Below, one piece after another: positions 11,979 to 22,120 of a stretch of DNA of 64,000 nucleotides; the first letter of the stretch is position 1; every line of letters starts with the position of its first letter. The notes under the pieces are model-generated. The model was given only the letters and a program-made list of their open reading frames with translations, made no database searches and was not told the origin of the DNA. Source of the stretch: Acidobacteriota bacterium (lineage in GTDB: Bacteria; Acidobacteriota; Vicinamibacteria; Marinacidobacterales; SMYC01); the NCBI GenBank assembly GCA_004356105.1, contig SMYC01000152.1, positions 40,214 through 104,213 on the forward strand. Direction: 5' to 3'. A program made the translations under genes and the position numbers.

Positions 11979-12058
11979 GCCCCCCTAACAGGGGACTTGC
12001 CTCGCCCAAGCCCGAAGGGCGAAGTTAGGGGGCCTGCCCCGCCGAAGCCCGAACGGCG
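11979..12058. repeat. two hairpins with identical loop and compensatory stem change
   Basis: CGCCC-aagcccgaa-GGGCG (12003-12021) and CGCCG-aagcccgaa-CGGCG (12040-12058) share the same nine-base loop, but their fifth stem pair is swapped from C-G to G-C. The first is enclosed by a second stem, GCCCCCCTAAC (11979) with GTTAGGGGGC (12024). The second hairpin encodes the last residues of ComF on the minus strand. Confidence 0.6.
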
Positions 12059-12813
12059 AAGGCGGGAACCCGCGCGATCGTAAGAACATCCACGGCACCG
12101 GCACCGGCTCGAAGGAGCGCTCGAGCAGCACTGTTGGCCGTAGCGCCCGTGGTCAGAACATCATCGACCAATAGAAGTTTGCAACCGGCCATCTTTCGAG
12201 GAACGCGGCCGCGGTAAGCGCCTGACACATTGGACTTTCGCGCGGATGCGGAAAGCCCCGCCTGAGGTCGGTTGTCTTTCGTTTTCACGAGCAGACGCGG
12301 GCGCATCGGAGCCCCGGCGATGGCCGCCACCGCGCGGGCCGCGATCGCCGCTTGATTGAATCCGCGCGCACGCCGCCGCCTCGAAGAAAGCGGCAGGGGG
12401 ATGACGGCCGCGTAGTCCTCGAGCTCTCCCGCCCGACACCAACGCTCGGCGGCCAGTCTGCCGAAAAGCGTCCCGAGGCGCGCGCGCCCGCCGAATTTCA
12501 ACGCAAGCAGAAGGCGCCGCACACGCTCATCGTAGAGGAGTCCGGCACGCGCCTTGCGGAAGACCCGCTCGCCTCCGCGACACGGCCCACATAGGCCGGG
12601 GGCTACGCTCGCCGCGTAGGGAAGACCACAGGATTCGCAAAACGGTGGCTCGATACGAGGCAGCCCCTCAGTGCAACGCTCGCAGAGCGGGCTCAAAAGC
12701 GGCCGCTGCAAAAGCTCGTGGCACAAGAGACACTGGGCTGGGAACGCGAAAGCGCCGAGCCCGTGAATACCGGCACACACGAGCCGCTCCAGCCGATCGT
12801 ATGTAGCGGTCAT
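12025..12813 (-). CDS. comF: ComF-family phosphoribosyltransferase-like protein
   Basis: The protein of about 262 residues has an N-terminal zinc-binding region with paired cysteines (CLLCHELL, CERC, CESCGLPY, CGPC). A PRTase fold follows, with ALKFGGRARLG, RRRRARGFNQA and the PRPP-binding loop LLLVDDVLTTGATAN. ComF proteins help import single-stranded DNA during natural transformation. DprA, another transformation protein, is also in the window. The ATG giving MTATYDRL is preferred over a start four codons upstream. The C-terminal tail is encoded by one of the paired hairpins. Confidence 0.88.
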   Translation of the reverse strand: MTATYDRLERLVCAGIHGLGAFAFPAQCLLCHELLQRPLLSPLCERCTEGLPRIEPPFCESCGLPYAASVAPGLCGPCRGGERVFRKARAGLLYDERVRRLLLALKFGGRARLGTLFGRLAAERWCRAGELEDYAAVIPLPLSSRRRRARGFNQAAIAARAVAAIAGAPMRPRLLVKTKDNRPQAGLSASARKSNVSGAYRGRVPRKMAGCKLLLVDDVLTTGATANSAARALLRAGAGAVDVLTIARVPAFAVRASAGQAP

Positions 12814-12865
12814 TGTAGACACCACGACAACTAACGCTCGCGCTCTTTCAACAACGTCGGTGGCC

Positions 12866-14227
12866 CTATGGAGTCGACCAGGTCGGTGAGGGTGCTATCA
12901 CGGGCTCGGGCGTATCGACAGTTGGAAGATGCAGGCTCACCGTGCCCCAGCGCCCACAACGCGCGCAGCGCTCCGTCCATTCCGACGTGCGCCACGCGCA
13001 GCTTTCGCAGGCATAGTCCATCATCAGCCCTTCGACCTCGGCGACGAGCAACTTGGTCTTTTTGAGCGCGGCGGAGAGCTCGTTCTTGCTCTCCAGGATT
13101 CGAGCCATATAGAGATGGAACGTAGGCAGACCGCTCACGCGATCCTCGATCATCTGGAACTCCCGGAGCGCCTCGTCGAGCATGAATAGCCGATAGTGAA
13201 GCTTTCCCAAACAGTAGCGGAGCGGCACCTCATTCTCGCTGAGAACGAGGGCCTGCTTCCACACACCTATCGCTTCTTCCGGCTCCTCGGCGCGCAAATA
13301 GAAATTTTGGAGCGAAGAGAGGAGCTCCGTCGAGCCCGTGAGCTCGTAGCCGCGCTGCCACGTGCCTATCGCTTCTTCCGTCTCGTCGTTCGCGGCGAGT
13401 GCCTCTCCCAAACGGATATAGGCGGGGACAAAGCTCTCATCCTCGGCCAGTATCAAACGAAAGCCGGCGATCGCCTCCTGAGATCGTCCGGCCGAAAGCT
13501 GCGCCACGCCAAGGCCGAGGCGAAGGCCTTTCGCCATGTCCCGCTCGAGCGCACGCTCTTCGTCCGAGACCATGTCCACGAGACGGCTCTGCAGCGCACT
13601 CGCCTCTTCCCACTTCTGATGTCCGACCAGGAGATCCCGGAGTTGTCGGTGCGCCGAGACCGTCGGCAACGGCCAGCCTTCGATAATCTGCTCCAGGACG
13701 ATCTTGGCACGCTCCTCGGCACCGGCGGCGAGATAGACATCCACGAGCGAGTAGAGCGCCACGAGATTATTCGGCGCCACGCGCGTAGAGCGCTCGAGCG
13801 TATCGGCAGCCTCCCGATAGCGCTTGAGCGCTCGAAGACTATCGCCTTTCTTGACAAGCGCGTGCTCGTGCTCGGGTTCGCGCTCGAGCACGGAATCGAA
13901 GCGCTGGAGCGCTTTTTCATGATGACCGTTGACCAAGGCGTCGAGCCCAGCCATGTAGAGCTCCTCGACGGCTTGATGGGCCTCGTCCACGCGACGCCGG
14001 CGGCGATCGCGAGCAAGACGCCGCACCCCTCCCGCGAGGTCGAAAAACAAAATGACCCCGGCACCGATCCCGAAAGCCGCGAGCATGACCATCCAAAGCT
14101 CGAGCACGACCGGCCGGAAGAACGCGAACTGAACCGTCACATACGCCTCATTCAGGCGAATCGTCGAAACCGCGAACCAGACGAACGCAAAAACAACGAG
14201 CATCGTGAGAAGAGTCCGAGCCCGCAT
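12866..14227 (-). CDS. LapA-LapB-like fusion: membrane anchor, TPR array and zinc ribbon
   Basis: The 453-residue protein starts with two transmembrane segments (about 5-22 and 40-63) like the small protein LapA. A TPR array follows (about 85-390, for example GHHEKALQRFDSVLEREPEHEHAL). A rubredoxin-type zinc ribbon ends it, CESCAWRTSEWTERCARCG. In E. coli LapB (YciM) has one N-terminal helix, TPRs and this ribbon, and is encoded next to lapA; it controls FtsH degradation of LpxC. A two-helix anchor joined to the TPRs suggests a single-chain version. LpxC is encoded in the same window. The regulatory role here is inferred. Confidence 0.75.
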   Translation of the reverse strand: MRARTLLTMLVVFAFVWFAVSTIRLNEAYVTVQFAFFRPVVLELWMVMLAAFGIGAGVILFFDLAGGVRRLARDRRRRRVDEAHQAVEELYMAGLDALVNGHHEKALQRFDSVLEREPEHEHALVKKGDSLRALKRYREAADTLERSTRVAPNNLVALYSLVDVYLAAGAEERAKIVLEQIIEGWPLPTVSAHRQLRDLLVGHQKWEEASALQSRLVDMVSDEERALERDMAKGLRLGLGVAQLSAGRSQEAIAGFRLILAEDESFVPAYIRLGEALAANDETEEAIGTWQRGYELTGSTELLSSLQNFYLRAEEPEEAIGVWKQALVLSENEVPLRYCLGKLHYRLFMLDEALREFQMIEDRVSGLPTFHLYMARILESKNELSAALKKTKLLVAEVEGLMMDYACESCAWRTSEWTERCARCGRWGTVSLHLPTVDTPEPVIAPSPTWSTP

Positions 14228-14305
14228 AACAAATGCTAGTCTACCTCCTGAAGCAGAAACCCGAAAGCCAAGGACAGAGCCCTGACTGCCGACTGCTGAA
14301 TGATT

Positions 14306-15280
14306 TCAGTCGACCTCATACCTCTTGCGACGCTGCCAAAGCGACTTGCGACTGATCCCAAGAATCTCCGCGGCACGGGTCGTATTCCCGCCCACATCCC
14401 GCAGAACCCGCTCGATATAGCTCTTCTCGACCGCGGCAAGGGTAGGTCGCTTGTGAAGCGTGACACCCCACGTGACGGACGGGCTCTCGAGAACGTAGGC
14501 AGGGATATCGGCTCTCTCGAAAGTCTCACTTTTCGACAATATCGCGCCGTGCTCGACGACGCCCTTGAGCTCCCGTACGTTTCCGGGCCAAGCGTAAGTC
14601 GCGAATAGCTCGAGCGCATCTGGCGAAAATCGTCGCGGCGCGCGGCCTCGGCGCTCGACCTCTTTTTCGAGGAAGTGCTCCGCGAGAGGAACGATGTCGG
14701 CAGGTCGCTCCCGAAGAGGTGGAAGCCGAATCCAGAAAACACCGAGACGATGGAACAGGTCGCGGCGAAAAAGCTCGCGCGTAACAGCCTCCTCGAGATC
14801 GGCGCTCGCGGAAGCGATGAGGCGAGCCTCGAGCTCGACGGGCTCTGTCCCTCCGAGCCGTTCGAATCGACGCTCCTCGACCGCCCGCAAGAGCTTGGCC
14901 TGGTGGAGCGGAGAAAGCTCGCCAATCTGGTCCAGAAACAACGTGCCCTTGCCGGCAAGCTCGAACTTTCCGGCTTTTCGCTGAGCCGCGCCGGTGAACG
15001 CGCCACGCTCATAGCCAAAGAGCTCGCTCTCGAGCAAGCTCCCGGGAATGCTCGGAAGATCGACCGTGACCATGGGAAGCGCGGACCGCTCTCCCCACAA
15101 GTGCAGCGCATGCGCTGCGAGGTCTTTTCCGGTACCGCTCTCCCCGCTCAGAACCACATTGCTTGACGCTGTCGCGAGACGCTCGAGAAGCCGCACGATT
15201 TCCACCATCTGCGGATCGTGGGCGATAATCGTGGCCTCGAGACCAGCCTTAACAGGCTTCGCCCTCGGCGCCTTGGGCAT
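14306..15280 (-). CDS. sigma54-dependent activator without receiver domain, Walker B Gln
   Basis: The 324-residue protein consists of an AAA+ activator domain (Walker A GESGTGKD, the sigma54-contact loop ERGAFTGA, arginine-finger region FRRDLFHRLGVF) and a Fis-type helix-turn-helix (NTTRAAEILGISRKSLWQRR). It has no sensory domain, like PspF. The Walker B motif reads LFLDQIGEL: the usual catalytic Glu after Asp is Gln118 (codon CAG). In PspF, changing this Glu blocks ATP hydrolysis. The gene follows rsfS by four bases, so it is transcribed with obgE and rsfS. Confidence 0.85.
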   Translation of the reverse strand: MPKAPRAKPVKAGLEATIIAHDPQMVEIVRLLERLATASSNVVLSGESGTGKDLAAHALHLWGERSALPMVTVDLPSIPGSLLESELFGYERGAFTGAAQRKAGKFELAGKGTLFLDQIGELSPLHQAKLLRAVEERRFERLGGTEPVELEARLIASASADLEEAVTRELFRRDLFHRLGVFWIRLPPLRERPADIVPLAEHFLEKEVERRGRAPRRFSPDALELFATYAWPGNVRELKGVVEHGAILSKSETFERADIPAYVLESPSVTWGVTLHKRPTLAAVEKSYIERVLRDVGGNTTRAAEILGISRKSLWQRRKRYEVD

Positions 15281-15284
15281 GAGG

Positions 15285-15653
15285 TCAGCTGGCGACAGCG
15301 ATCTTTTGCGCGTCGCCCCAGAGGCGTTCGAGGTCGTAATATTCGCGGCTCATCGGCGTGAAAACGTGCACGACGAAATCCATATAGTCCATCAAGATCC
15401 ATTCTCCACGCGGAAAGGACTCGACATGCGAGGGCCGCCGCTTCATCGATCGGAGCGACCTCTCCACCTCGTCAGCGATGGACTTGATTTGGCGGTGGCT
15501 CGTGCCAGTGGCGATCAGAAAGAAATCGGTAAAGCTCGCCAACCCACGTAGATCGAGAACCAGTATATCGGCAGCTTTTTTCTCCTGCGCCGCGGAAACC
15601 GCGGCCTTTAGCTCAGGGTCCAGCGCATTCAAGGTCAACTTAGTCTCGGTCAA
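15285..15653 (-). CDS. rsfS: ribosome silencing factor RsfS (Iojap family)
   Basis: The 122-residue protein matches RsfS along its whole length: KKAADILVLDLRGLASFTDFF, ATGTSHRQIKSIADEV, and the end EYYDLERLWGDAQ. It binds ribosomal protein L14 (uL14) and blocks joining of the 50S and 30S subunits during starvation. The start is TTG. Its position after obgE is common in bacteria, often with nadD between; nadD is absent here. Confidence 0.93.
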   Translation of the reverse strand: MTETKLTLNALDPELKAAVSAAQEKKAADILVLDLRGLASFTDFFLIATGTSHRQIKSIADEVERSLRSMKRRPSHVESFPRGEWILMDYMDFVVHVFTPMSREYYDLERLWGDAQKIAVAS

Positions 15654-15684
15654 ATTTGTCGAGCCTCTTTGAATTTAGACAATT

Positions 15685-17078
<1,394 letters not shown>

Positions 17079-17094
17079 TTCTTTTGCTACCCGA

Positions 17095-17406
17095 CTATCC
17101 TTCGATCGCCTCGACCTTCACCGCGGTAAACGACTGCCGGTGGCCGCGCATGCGCTGATACTGCTTACGGCGCTTTTTCTTGAAAACGAGAATCTTCTTA
17201 CCGCGCCCCTGCTCCATGACTTTGGCCGTCACTGAGGCGCCATCGACATAAGGCTTGCCGAGCGCAACCACGCCGTCGCGATTCACGAGCATGACTTTGT
17301 CGAAGCGAACGGTATCGCCAACTTTAGCTTCGAGCTTCTCGATTCTGAGCTGCTCACCGGGAATCACCTTTTGCTGCTTCCCGCCCGTCTCGATGATTGC
17401 GTACAC
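17095..17406 (-). CDS. rplU: 50S ribosomal protein L21
   Basis: The 103-residue protein has the full L21 pattern, [20 protein letters not shown] through the signature [15 protein letters not shown]. The start is GTG with GGGAGGA upstream. It heads the rplU-rpmA-obgE-rsfS operon. The 145-base gap before it holds a hairpin and no other gene. Confidence 0.97.
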   Translation of the reverse strand: MYAIIETGGKQQKVIPGEQLRIEKLEAKVGDTVRFDKVMLVNRDGVVALGKPYVDGASVTAKVMEQGRGKKILVFKKKRRKQYQRMRGHRQSFTAVKVEAIEG

Positions 17407-17505
17407 TTTTTAAGATCCTCCCAACCGCTTGCGCAGATCTAACCATTCTAGTGACGGACGAGCCTAATGTCAACGCACGTGGCTATCAGCTACCCGCTAC
17501 CCGGC

Positions 17506-17528
17506 CGCCCACACAGCATGCGTGGGCG
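17506..17528. other. hairpin upstream of rplU
   Basis: CGCCCAC and GTGGGCG form a seven-base stem around a nine-base loop containing GCATGC. It lies between the end of the 1004-residue fusion gene and rplU, both on the minus strand. It may be part of the rplU leader; no T-run follows. Confidence 0.35.
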
Positions 17529-17551
17529 CTACGTACTACTAATGCTGCGCC

Positions 17552-20500
17552 TCAGAAGTTAAATCCTATCCAGAAATCCGTTTTCCAGCCCTCTACGGTG
17601 GTCGCGAAGTCCGTGAGCTTTGACCAGTTGATGTTCATGGGCATCCCGAAAAAATTGAATGAGAGGCCGATTCCGTAAGAGGCCACAGCATCGCCGAGCC
17701 CAAATCCCTCGGAGATACAGGGAGCATTGCCGCCCGGGCCGCAACGGGCTCCGAGTGAGGAAAACCGACGCTCGCTCGAGAAGAGGTTGAATGTCTGGTC
17801 GATGAAGTGGGCGCCACCCATATCTACGAAGAAGATCCCGCGTAGCGGACCGAAAAAGCCTATCGGCGTAATCGCGGCGTCGATGATTGGGAAGCGAAGC
17901 TCCGCATTGGCGAAAAAGCCCTTATTGCCGACAAAGGACTGGTAATTGTAGCCGCGCATATCACCGTTGCCGCCGAACCAGAACAAGTCCGGATTCTCGC
18001 CGTCACTCCAAAGACCCCGCATCCTGACGGCGAGCAAGCTTCCGCCGCCGATTTGAAAATATTTTCGCGCGTCGATGTCGATCGTCTGCCGCGAGAGAAA
18101 CGGGCCGGACGGCGAAATGGACACACCCGCCGATATTGTGCTACCCGCGATGGGGCCAAAATTTCGAAACCGCGTCGTTTCTTGAACGAAAGTCGCCGAT
18201 ACGGGTAAAGCCGTGCCGTTGGGGTAGCGTTGAGCGATTGCGTTCTGGAACTGAGCGAAGTCGCCGCCGCCGAAGCCGGTGCCGGACGGATTGAGGAGCG
18301 GGTTCAGAACCGGGTCTTCGAACCGCGTGCGCTGGCGGATGATACCGGTGGATGCCTCCAAACGCCGGAAACGGCTCAGAGGATAGACGGCCGAGATCGT
18401 AGCGCCGTATTGCCGGATGGTGGAAATAGAATCCTGCCGTGTAAAGACGTTGCTCCCAGCGAAACCGAAAGGATTCGCAAAGAAGAAGCTCGTTGTGTCG
18501 AAACCTCTGAACGAGTATTGAAGCCTTCCGGCCCGGTTGGTATAACTCCCGAGATAGCTCCGGAACTCGCGCACGGATAACGCGAAGAACGTGAAGTTTT
18601 GATCGCCGAGCACATCGGAGAAACTGATCCCCGTGCCGCCGAAAAAATCGCCACCGGATGTGACACCGACGTTAATCGGCGGCGCACCATCGATGTAGAA
18701 TTTCTCGAACGTTCCTTTCCGGCGCTTGTTCTCGGAAATGATCTGGTGGTTCACCGGCGGCACGAAATCGATCACGGGTCCTTCGGTGCGCACGATGAGG
18801 TCCGAGGAAATCTCTTTGACGGGCTCGTCCATCGGCAGCCTGTACAGGCCGTAATTCCCTTTGTAATAGCTCGTGAACAAGAGGACGTCTTCGTCCGAAC
18901 GTGAATCGCCTTTGATGATAGCCGGTGAGAAATTGCCGCCCAGTACGTCGGTATATTGGATGATGTCGCCCGTTTCGACATCCATCGAACGGATGTTATA
19001 TATGTCGTCGTCCTCGTTCGATGTGTAGAACATGACACGACCGTCGTCCGAGAAAACCGGCGAGGCGTCGTCATGGGTTCCAAATGTAATTTGCTCTTTC
19101 TTCGACGTATCGTTGAGATTGACACGGTAGATTTTGTCGTAGCCGCTGATGCGCCGGCTGTAATAGAGCCATTCGCCATCCGGCGTGACCGTCGGAAATT
19201 TGTCGAAGAACTTGTCGTCGGTGACGTTATAGAACTCCTCCGTCTCCATGTCGACACGCCACACATCGCTAATGCCGTCTCGAAGCGCCGTGAAGTAGGT
19301 ATATTTTCCTTTTGGCCCGACATGTGGGAAATAGGCTCTGTCGACCGGGACTCGAATGCGCTTCACAACTTTCTCTGTGAGCACGTCGACGACAATGAGC
19401 GCGCGCCGTTTCCCAAAGCGGCCGAAGAACACGATGTGATCTCCGTCCGGGGTCCAGGCGAGGTTGCGTCCGATGAGCGAGTCTTCGCCGATGAGGCCGA
19501 CGATGTTCTCGAAAGCACCGGTATATCCCGGCGTCAAATTCTTGATGATTGAGCCATCCGCGGCCGAAAGAAGAATAATGTCGAACTCGCCCTCTTTGCG
19601 GTTGACGCTCATGACCGCGATGATCTCTTTCGAAGGAGACGGCGCAGCCGATAGCGCGGCGACGAAGTTCCCCTTGCGCGGGTCGGGCGACATGTCCAAG
19701 CTGTAATCGTCCGGGATTTCTTTGTCGCGGTAGGGCTTGTATTTGTCGACGAGCCAGCGCTTCCATTCGCGATAGAACTCTTCCGGCGTCAAGCGAAAGG
19801 CTTGCTGATAGACTTCCTCCCCGACGCCGCCGACGACGGCCCGACGCAAAGCAAAGATGAACTGTCGGACGCCCTCTTTGCCGAAGCGTTCTTCCATAAA
19901 CGTGAAAACCGACGCTCCGAAACTATAGGCGGCGCGGGCAAATCCGACGTTCAGCGCCTCGAAGCTCGGGATTTGGTCCGTTACGGCCGCGTCGCGAATG
20001 ACCATGAGGTCGAGCGGGTCCCACTCGCCCTCCATGTAGGTCGCCATCCCCTCGTCGATCCATACAGGAACAGAACGGCGGAGGAGCGAACGCGGGATGA
20101 TGTCGAATTGGAAGATATGGGTCAGCTCGTGGATGAACAGTTCCTGGAGCTCGTCCGGAGGGTTGTCGATGGGGATCACCATCCGGTCGCGCGACGGCTC
20201 GGCGAAGGCACCTACACCCTCGGGGATTTCTATGGGGTACAAGTTCGTCTGAGCGAACTCGGAGAACGTCTTGTAGAGGATGAGCGGAATGGCGAATGAG
20301 ATTTCGTGCTTGAGGTCATTCGAGACTTTCTCATAGGCGCTCTCGGCATAGCTGACGAGACGGCCGAGCTCCTGCTCGAACTCGGGATAGTAATAGACCT
20401 CGAAATGGGGAGACCGATAGACTTCCCACCGATGCTTGTCGTACTTGACCTTGTTCTTGCCGTAAAACTGCGTAAAAGATTGGCCGAAGGCCACGACCGT

Positions 20501-20566
20501 GGACAAAAAAAGCGCAATGATAACGAGCGCCGCTCTTCCCATGATTCCGTTATAGCTTTTCCTCAT
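17552..20566 (-). CDS. gluzincin peptidase / beta-propeller / outer-membrane beta-barrel fusion
   Basis: The protein of about 1004 residues has a signal peptide (ending about AFGQS). A peptidase-MA-type zinc metalloprotease domain follows, with HELTH near residue 146 and the third ligand in WIDEGMATYMEG. The middle (about 300-600) contains TolB/PD40-like propeller repeats (PDGDHIVFFGRFG, TPDGEWLYYSRR, SDDGRVMFYTSN). The last 350 residues look like a BamA/Omp85-type barrel, with FGGNGDMRGYNY and PLRGIFFVDMGGAHF. It is probably an outer-membrane protein with a periplasmic protease. The start 20566 is chosen for the GAGGG site before it. A TPR protein and a lipoprotein gene lie upstream on the same strand. 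Confidence 0.8.
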   Translation of the reverse strand: MRKSYNGIMGRAALVIIALFLSTVVAFGQSFTQFYGKNKVKYDKHRWEVYRSPHFEVYYYPEFEQELGRLVSYAESAYEKVSNDLKHEISFAIPLILYKTFSEFAQTNLYPIEIPEGVGAFAEPSRDRMVIPIDNPPDELQELFIHELTHIFQFDIIPRSLLRRSVPVWIDEGMATYMEGEWDPLDLMVIRDAAVTDQIPSFEALNVGFARAAYSFGASVFTFMEERFGKEGVRQFIFALRRAVVGGVGEEVYQQAFRLTPEEFYREWKRWLVDKYKPYRDKEIPDDYSLDMSPDPRKGNFVAALSAAPSPSKEIIAVMSVNRKEGEFDIILLSAADGSIIKNLTPGYTGAFENIVGLIGEDSLIGRNLAWTPDGDHIVFFGRFGKRRALIVVDVLTEKVVKRIRVPVDRAYFPHVGPKGKYTYFTALRDGISDVWRVDMETEEFYNVTDDKFFDKFPTVTPDGEWLYYSRRISGYDKIYRVNLNDTSKKEQITFGTHDDASPVFSDDGRVMFYTSNEDDDIYNIRSMDVETGDIIQYTDVLGGNFSPAIIKGDSRSDEDVLLFTSYYKGNYGLYRLPMDEPVKEISSDLIVRTEGPVIDFVPPVNHQIISENKRRKGTFEKFYIDGAPPINVGVTSGGDFFGGTGISFSDVLGDQNFTFFALSVREFRSYLGSYTNRAGRLQYSFRGFDTTSFFFANPFGFAGSNVFTRQDSISTIRQYGATISAVYPLSRFRRLEASTGIIRQRTRFEDPVLNPLLNPSGTGFGGGDFAQFQNAIAQRYPNGTALPVSATFVQETTRFRNFGPIAGSTISAGVSISPSGPFLSRQTIDIDARKYFQIGGGSLLAVRMRGLWSDGENPDLFWFGGNGDMRGYNYQSFVGNKGFFANAELRFPIIDAAITPIGFFGPLRGIFFVDMGGAHFIDQTFNLFSSERRFSSLGARCGPGGNAPCISEGFGLGDAVASYGIGLSFNFFGMPMNINWSKLTDFATTVEGWKTDFWIGFNF

Positions 20567-20687
20567 CGGTTTCCCTCGTGTCATTCGATGATGCGATCAT
20601 TCCCGAAGCTATCGCTTCGTGTTGCCCGACGACGCAAAGCTCAGCGGCGAAAAAAGCCCGGCGCTCGTGAGGCGCGGTGTTCTTCCG

Positions 20688-20699
20688 TTGTGATCACAA
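20688..20699. promoter_or_regulatory. 12-bp perfect palindrome TTGTGATCACAA
   Basis: A perfect palindrome lies about 120 bases upstream of the peptidase-barrel gene start, in a 179-base gap behind the lipoprotein gene. It could be an operator. The half-sites TGTGA/TCACA touch, without the six-base spacer of a CRP site. Confidence 0.25.
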
Positions 20700-20745
20700 A
20701 TGTTTCGACCACCACGTCTTTTTATTATTCACGTTCAGGCAGCAT

Positions 20746-21576
20746 TCATTTCAAGAGAATCCTCGTGCCCCGAAACGTCTGAGGCGAAAGAATGCTCAAG
20801 AAATTTGGTAGAAGCCGATCCATCAGCTCGAAATAGGACGAGAGCGCCGAGGTCTGCTCGTCACGGCCGTAGATAACTTCTTCGGAGAAGCGCTCACGGT
20901 GAATGGTCCGTCCCGTCTCGCCATCGATAAAGTAGAACTCGGCGCTCAAAGTAAAGCCCGTCCGCTCCTGGAACTGCTGACTGCGCTGCAGCTGGGGCCG
21001 GTTGAACGCGTCACGCGTATAGCGATCGCGCCGGGTGAAGCCCGATCGAGACTCGGAGCCGAAACTCAGCTTTCCCGTTACGATGAGAGGGTTTTGATAT
21101 TCCTCACCGAGCTGCATCCAATAATCCTCATCTTCGAGAAGCTTGTCCTGCTCGAGATCGATCCACTCTTGCTGAGAAATCTCCTCTTCACCATCCGCGC
21201 GTGCCTTCTCCTCGATCTCTGCGAACTCGATGAGAAGGCCGGCATCCTCGAGCGCCTCTTGCGAGAAGTCGCCGAGAGGCTCGACTTCCGCGTCGAGCAC
21301 TTGGAGGTTGGAACGCATACGGAGCTGGTTCCGGAGCAGGCGCACCGTCTCGGAGTCGAGGTCGAGACGCTCGTTCGTCTGCGTCGTGAAGCTCGCGACG
21401 AGAATGCGGTTGAACCGCGAGATGTCGAGCTTGGCGTCGATGGGAACCTCGATGGGCACTTCGTAATACGAAGTGCAGGAAGCCACAAAAACACCCAGCA
21501 ATAGGCTAAAGAAGAGCGGGGACCGACGCCGATCAGTTCCGGCGCGCCCGCCTGTCGGATCGCTTTTTTCTCTCAT
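20746..21576 (-). CDS. predicted lipoprotein of unknown function
   Basis: The protein of about 276 residues carries a lipoprotein signal, with a basic start, LFFSLLLGVFVASC and the lipobox cysteine. The rest is mixed alpha/beta, with an acidic middle part (DLEQDKLLEDEDYW) and YFIDGETGRTIHRERF near the end. I do not recognise the family; the start resembles proteins that collect stress signals in CsgG-like folds (ISRFNRILVASF). The start at 21576 is preferred to one 33 codons upstream because AGAGAAG precedes it. Even so it overlaps the TPR gene by about 44 bases. Confidence 0.65.
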   Translation of the reverse strand: MREKSDPTGGRAGTDRRRSPLFFSLLLGVFVASCTSYYEVPIEVPIDAKLDISRFNRILVASFTTQTNERLDLDSETVRLLRNQLRMRSNLQVLDAEVEPLGDFSQEALEDAGLLIEFAEIEEKARADGEEEISQQEWIDLEQDKLLEDEDYWMQLGEEYQNPLIVTGKLSFGSESRSGFTRRDRYTRDAFNRPQLQRSQQFQERTGFTLSAEFYFIDGETGRTIHRERFSEEVIYGRDEQTSALSSYFELMDRLLPNFLSILSPQTFRGTRILLK

Positions 21577-21916
21577 ACGCTTCTCTGAAGAGCTCATAGT
21601 TCTGGCGGATATATAAGTTAGCGGAATCGAGCTCGAGCGCCCTTTCGTATTCCTCGTTCGCTTCGTCGAACTCACCCGACTGCTCGAAAGCCACCGCTAA
21701 ATTGTTCCGGGCGCTGGCGTTATCGGGGTTGAGCTCGATGGCCTTCTCCCAACGATAAGTCGCCTCCCGCCAAAGACCCCGTTGGGCGACGTCGATACCG
21801 AAAGCGACCTGGGCGCGGGATTGATCCTCGCGATCGTCCGCGAGAAGCGGGCAGGTAGCAAGCGCAAGGAGAATTAGGGTTGTGATGACAGGCCAAACAC
21901 GTAAGGACAAATCCAC
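21533..21916 (-). CDS. exported TPR protein
   Basis: The 127-residue protein has a signal peptide (VWPVITTLILLALATCPLLA). Two to three tetratricopeptide repeats follow (WREATYRWEKAIELNPDNAS, FDEANEEYERALELD), then a basic tail. It likely binds a partner in the periplasm. It is the first gene of a minus-strand group with the lipoprotein and the peptidase-barrel protein. Start is GTG. The 204-base gap before it, shared with dprA, contains the perfect hairpin CCATCACC-CCGGTGATGG near 21945 but no gene. Confidence 0.75.
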   Translation of the reverse strand: MDLSLRVWPVITTLILLALATCPLLADDREDQSRAQVAFGIDVAQRGLWREATYRWEKAIELNPDNASARNNLAVAFEQSGEFDEANEEYERALELDSANLYIRQNYELFREAYERKKRSDRRARRN

Positions 21917-22120
21917 CTCTAACTTGCAGAGAATCGCGAGGTTCCATCACCCCGGTGATGGCGGCGGCTAGGCTTATGGTAGCCCACCCCCAAACGCTTC
22001 GCAAGCAACTTTAGAAGTCGAGGGAGGGCCAGGAGCTCGTTTCTCGTCATTCTATTCAAGTGTCGGATCCGCATTCCCAAATCGCCAGACGGGTCCGATT
22101 GTCCGCCGGAGACACTATAA

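Noticed and set aside
20688-20699. CRP binding site
   Set aside because: TGTGA and TCACA touch with no six-base spacer, so it is not a CRP site; kept only as an unassigned palindrome.
20620-20700. Possible c-di-GMP-I (GEMM) riboswitch around gacgcaaagctcagcgg
   Set aside because: Only the GCAAAGC half is present. The GGCAAACC part and the tetraloop receptor are missing, and no plus-strand gene follows.
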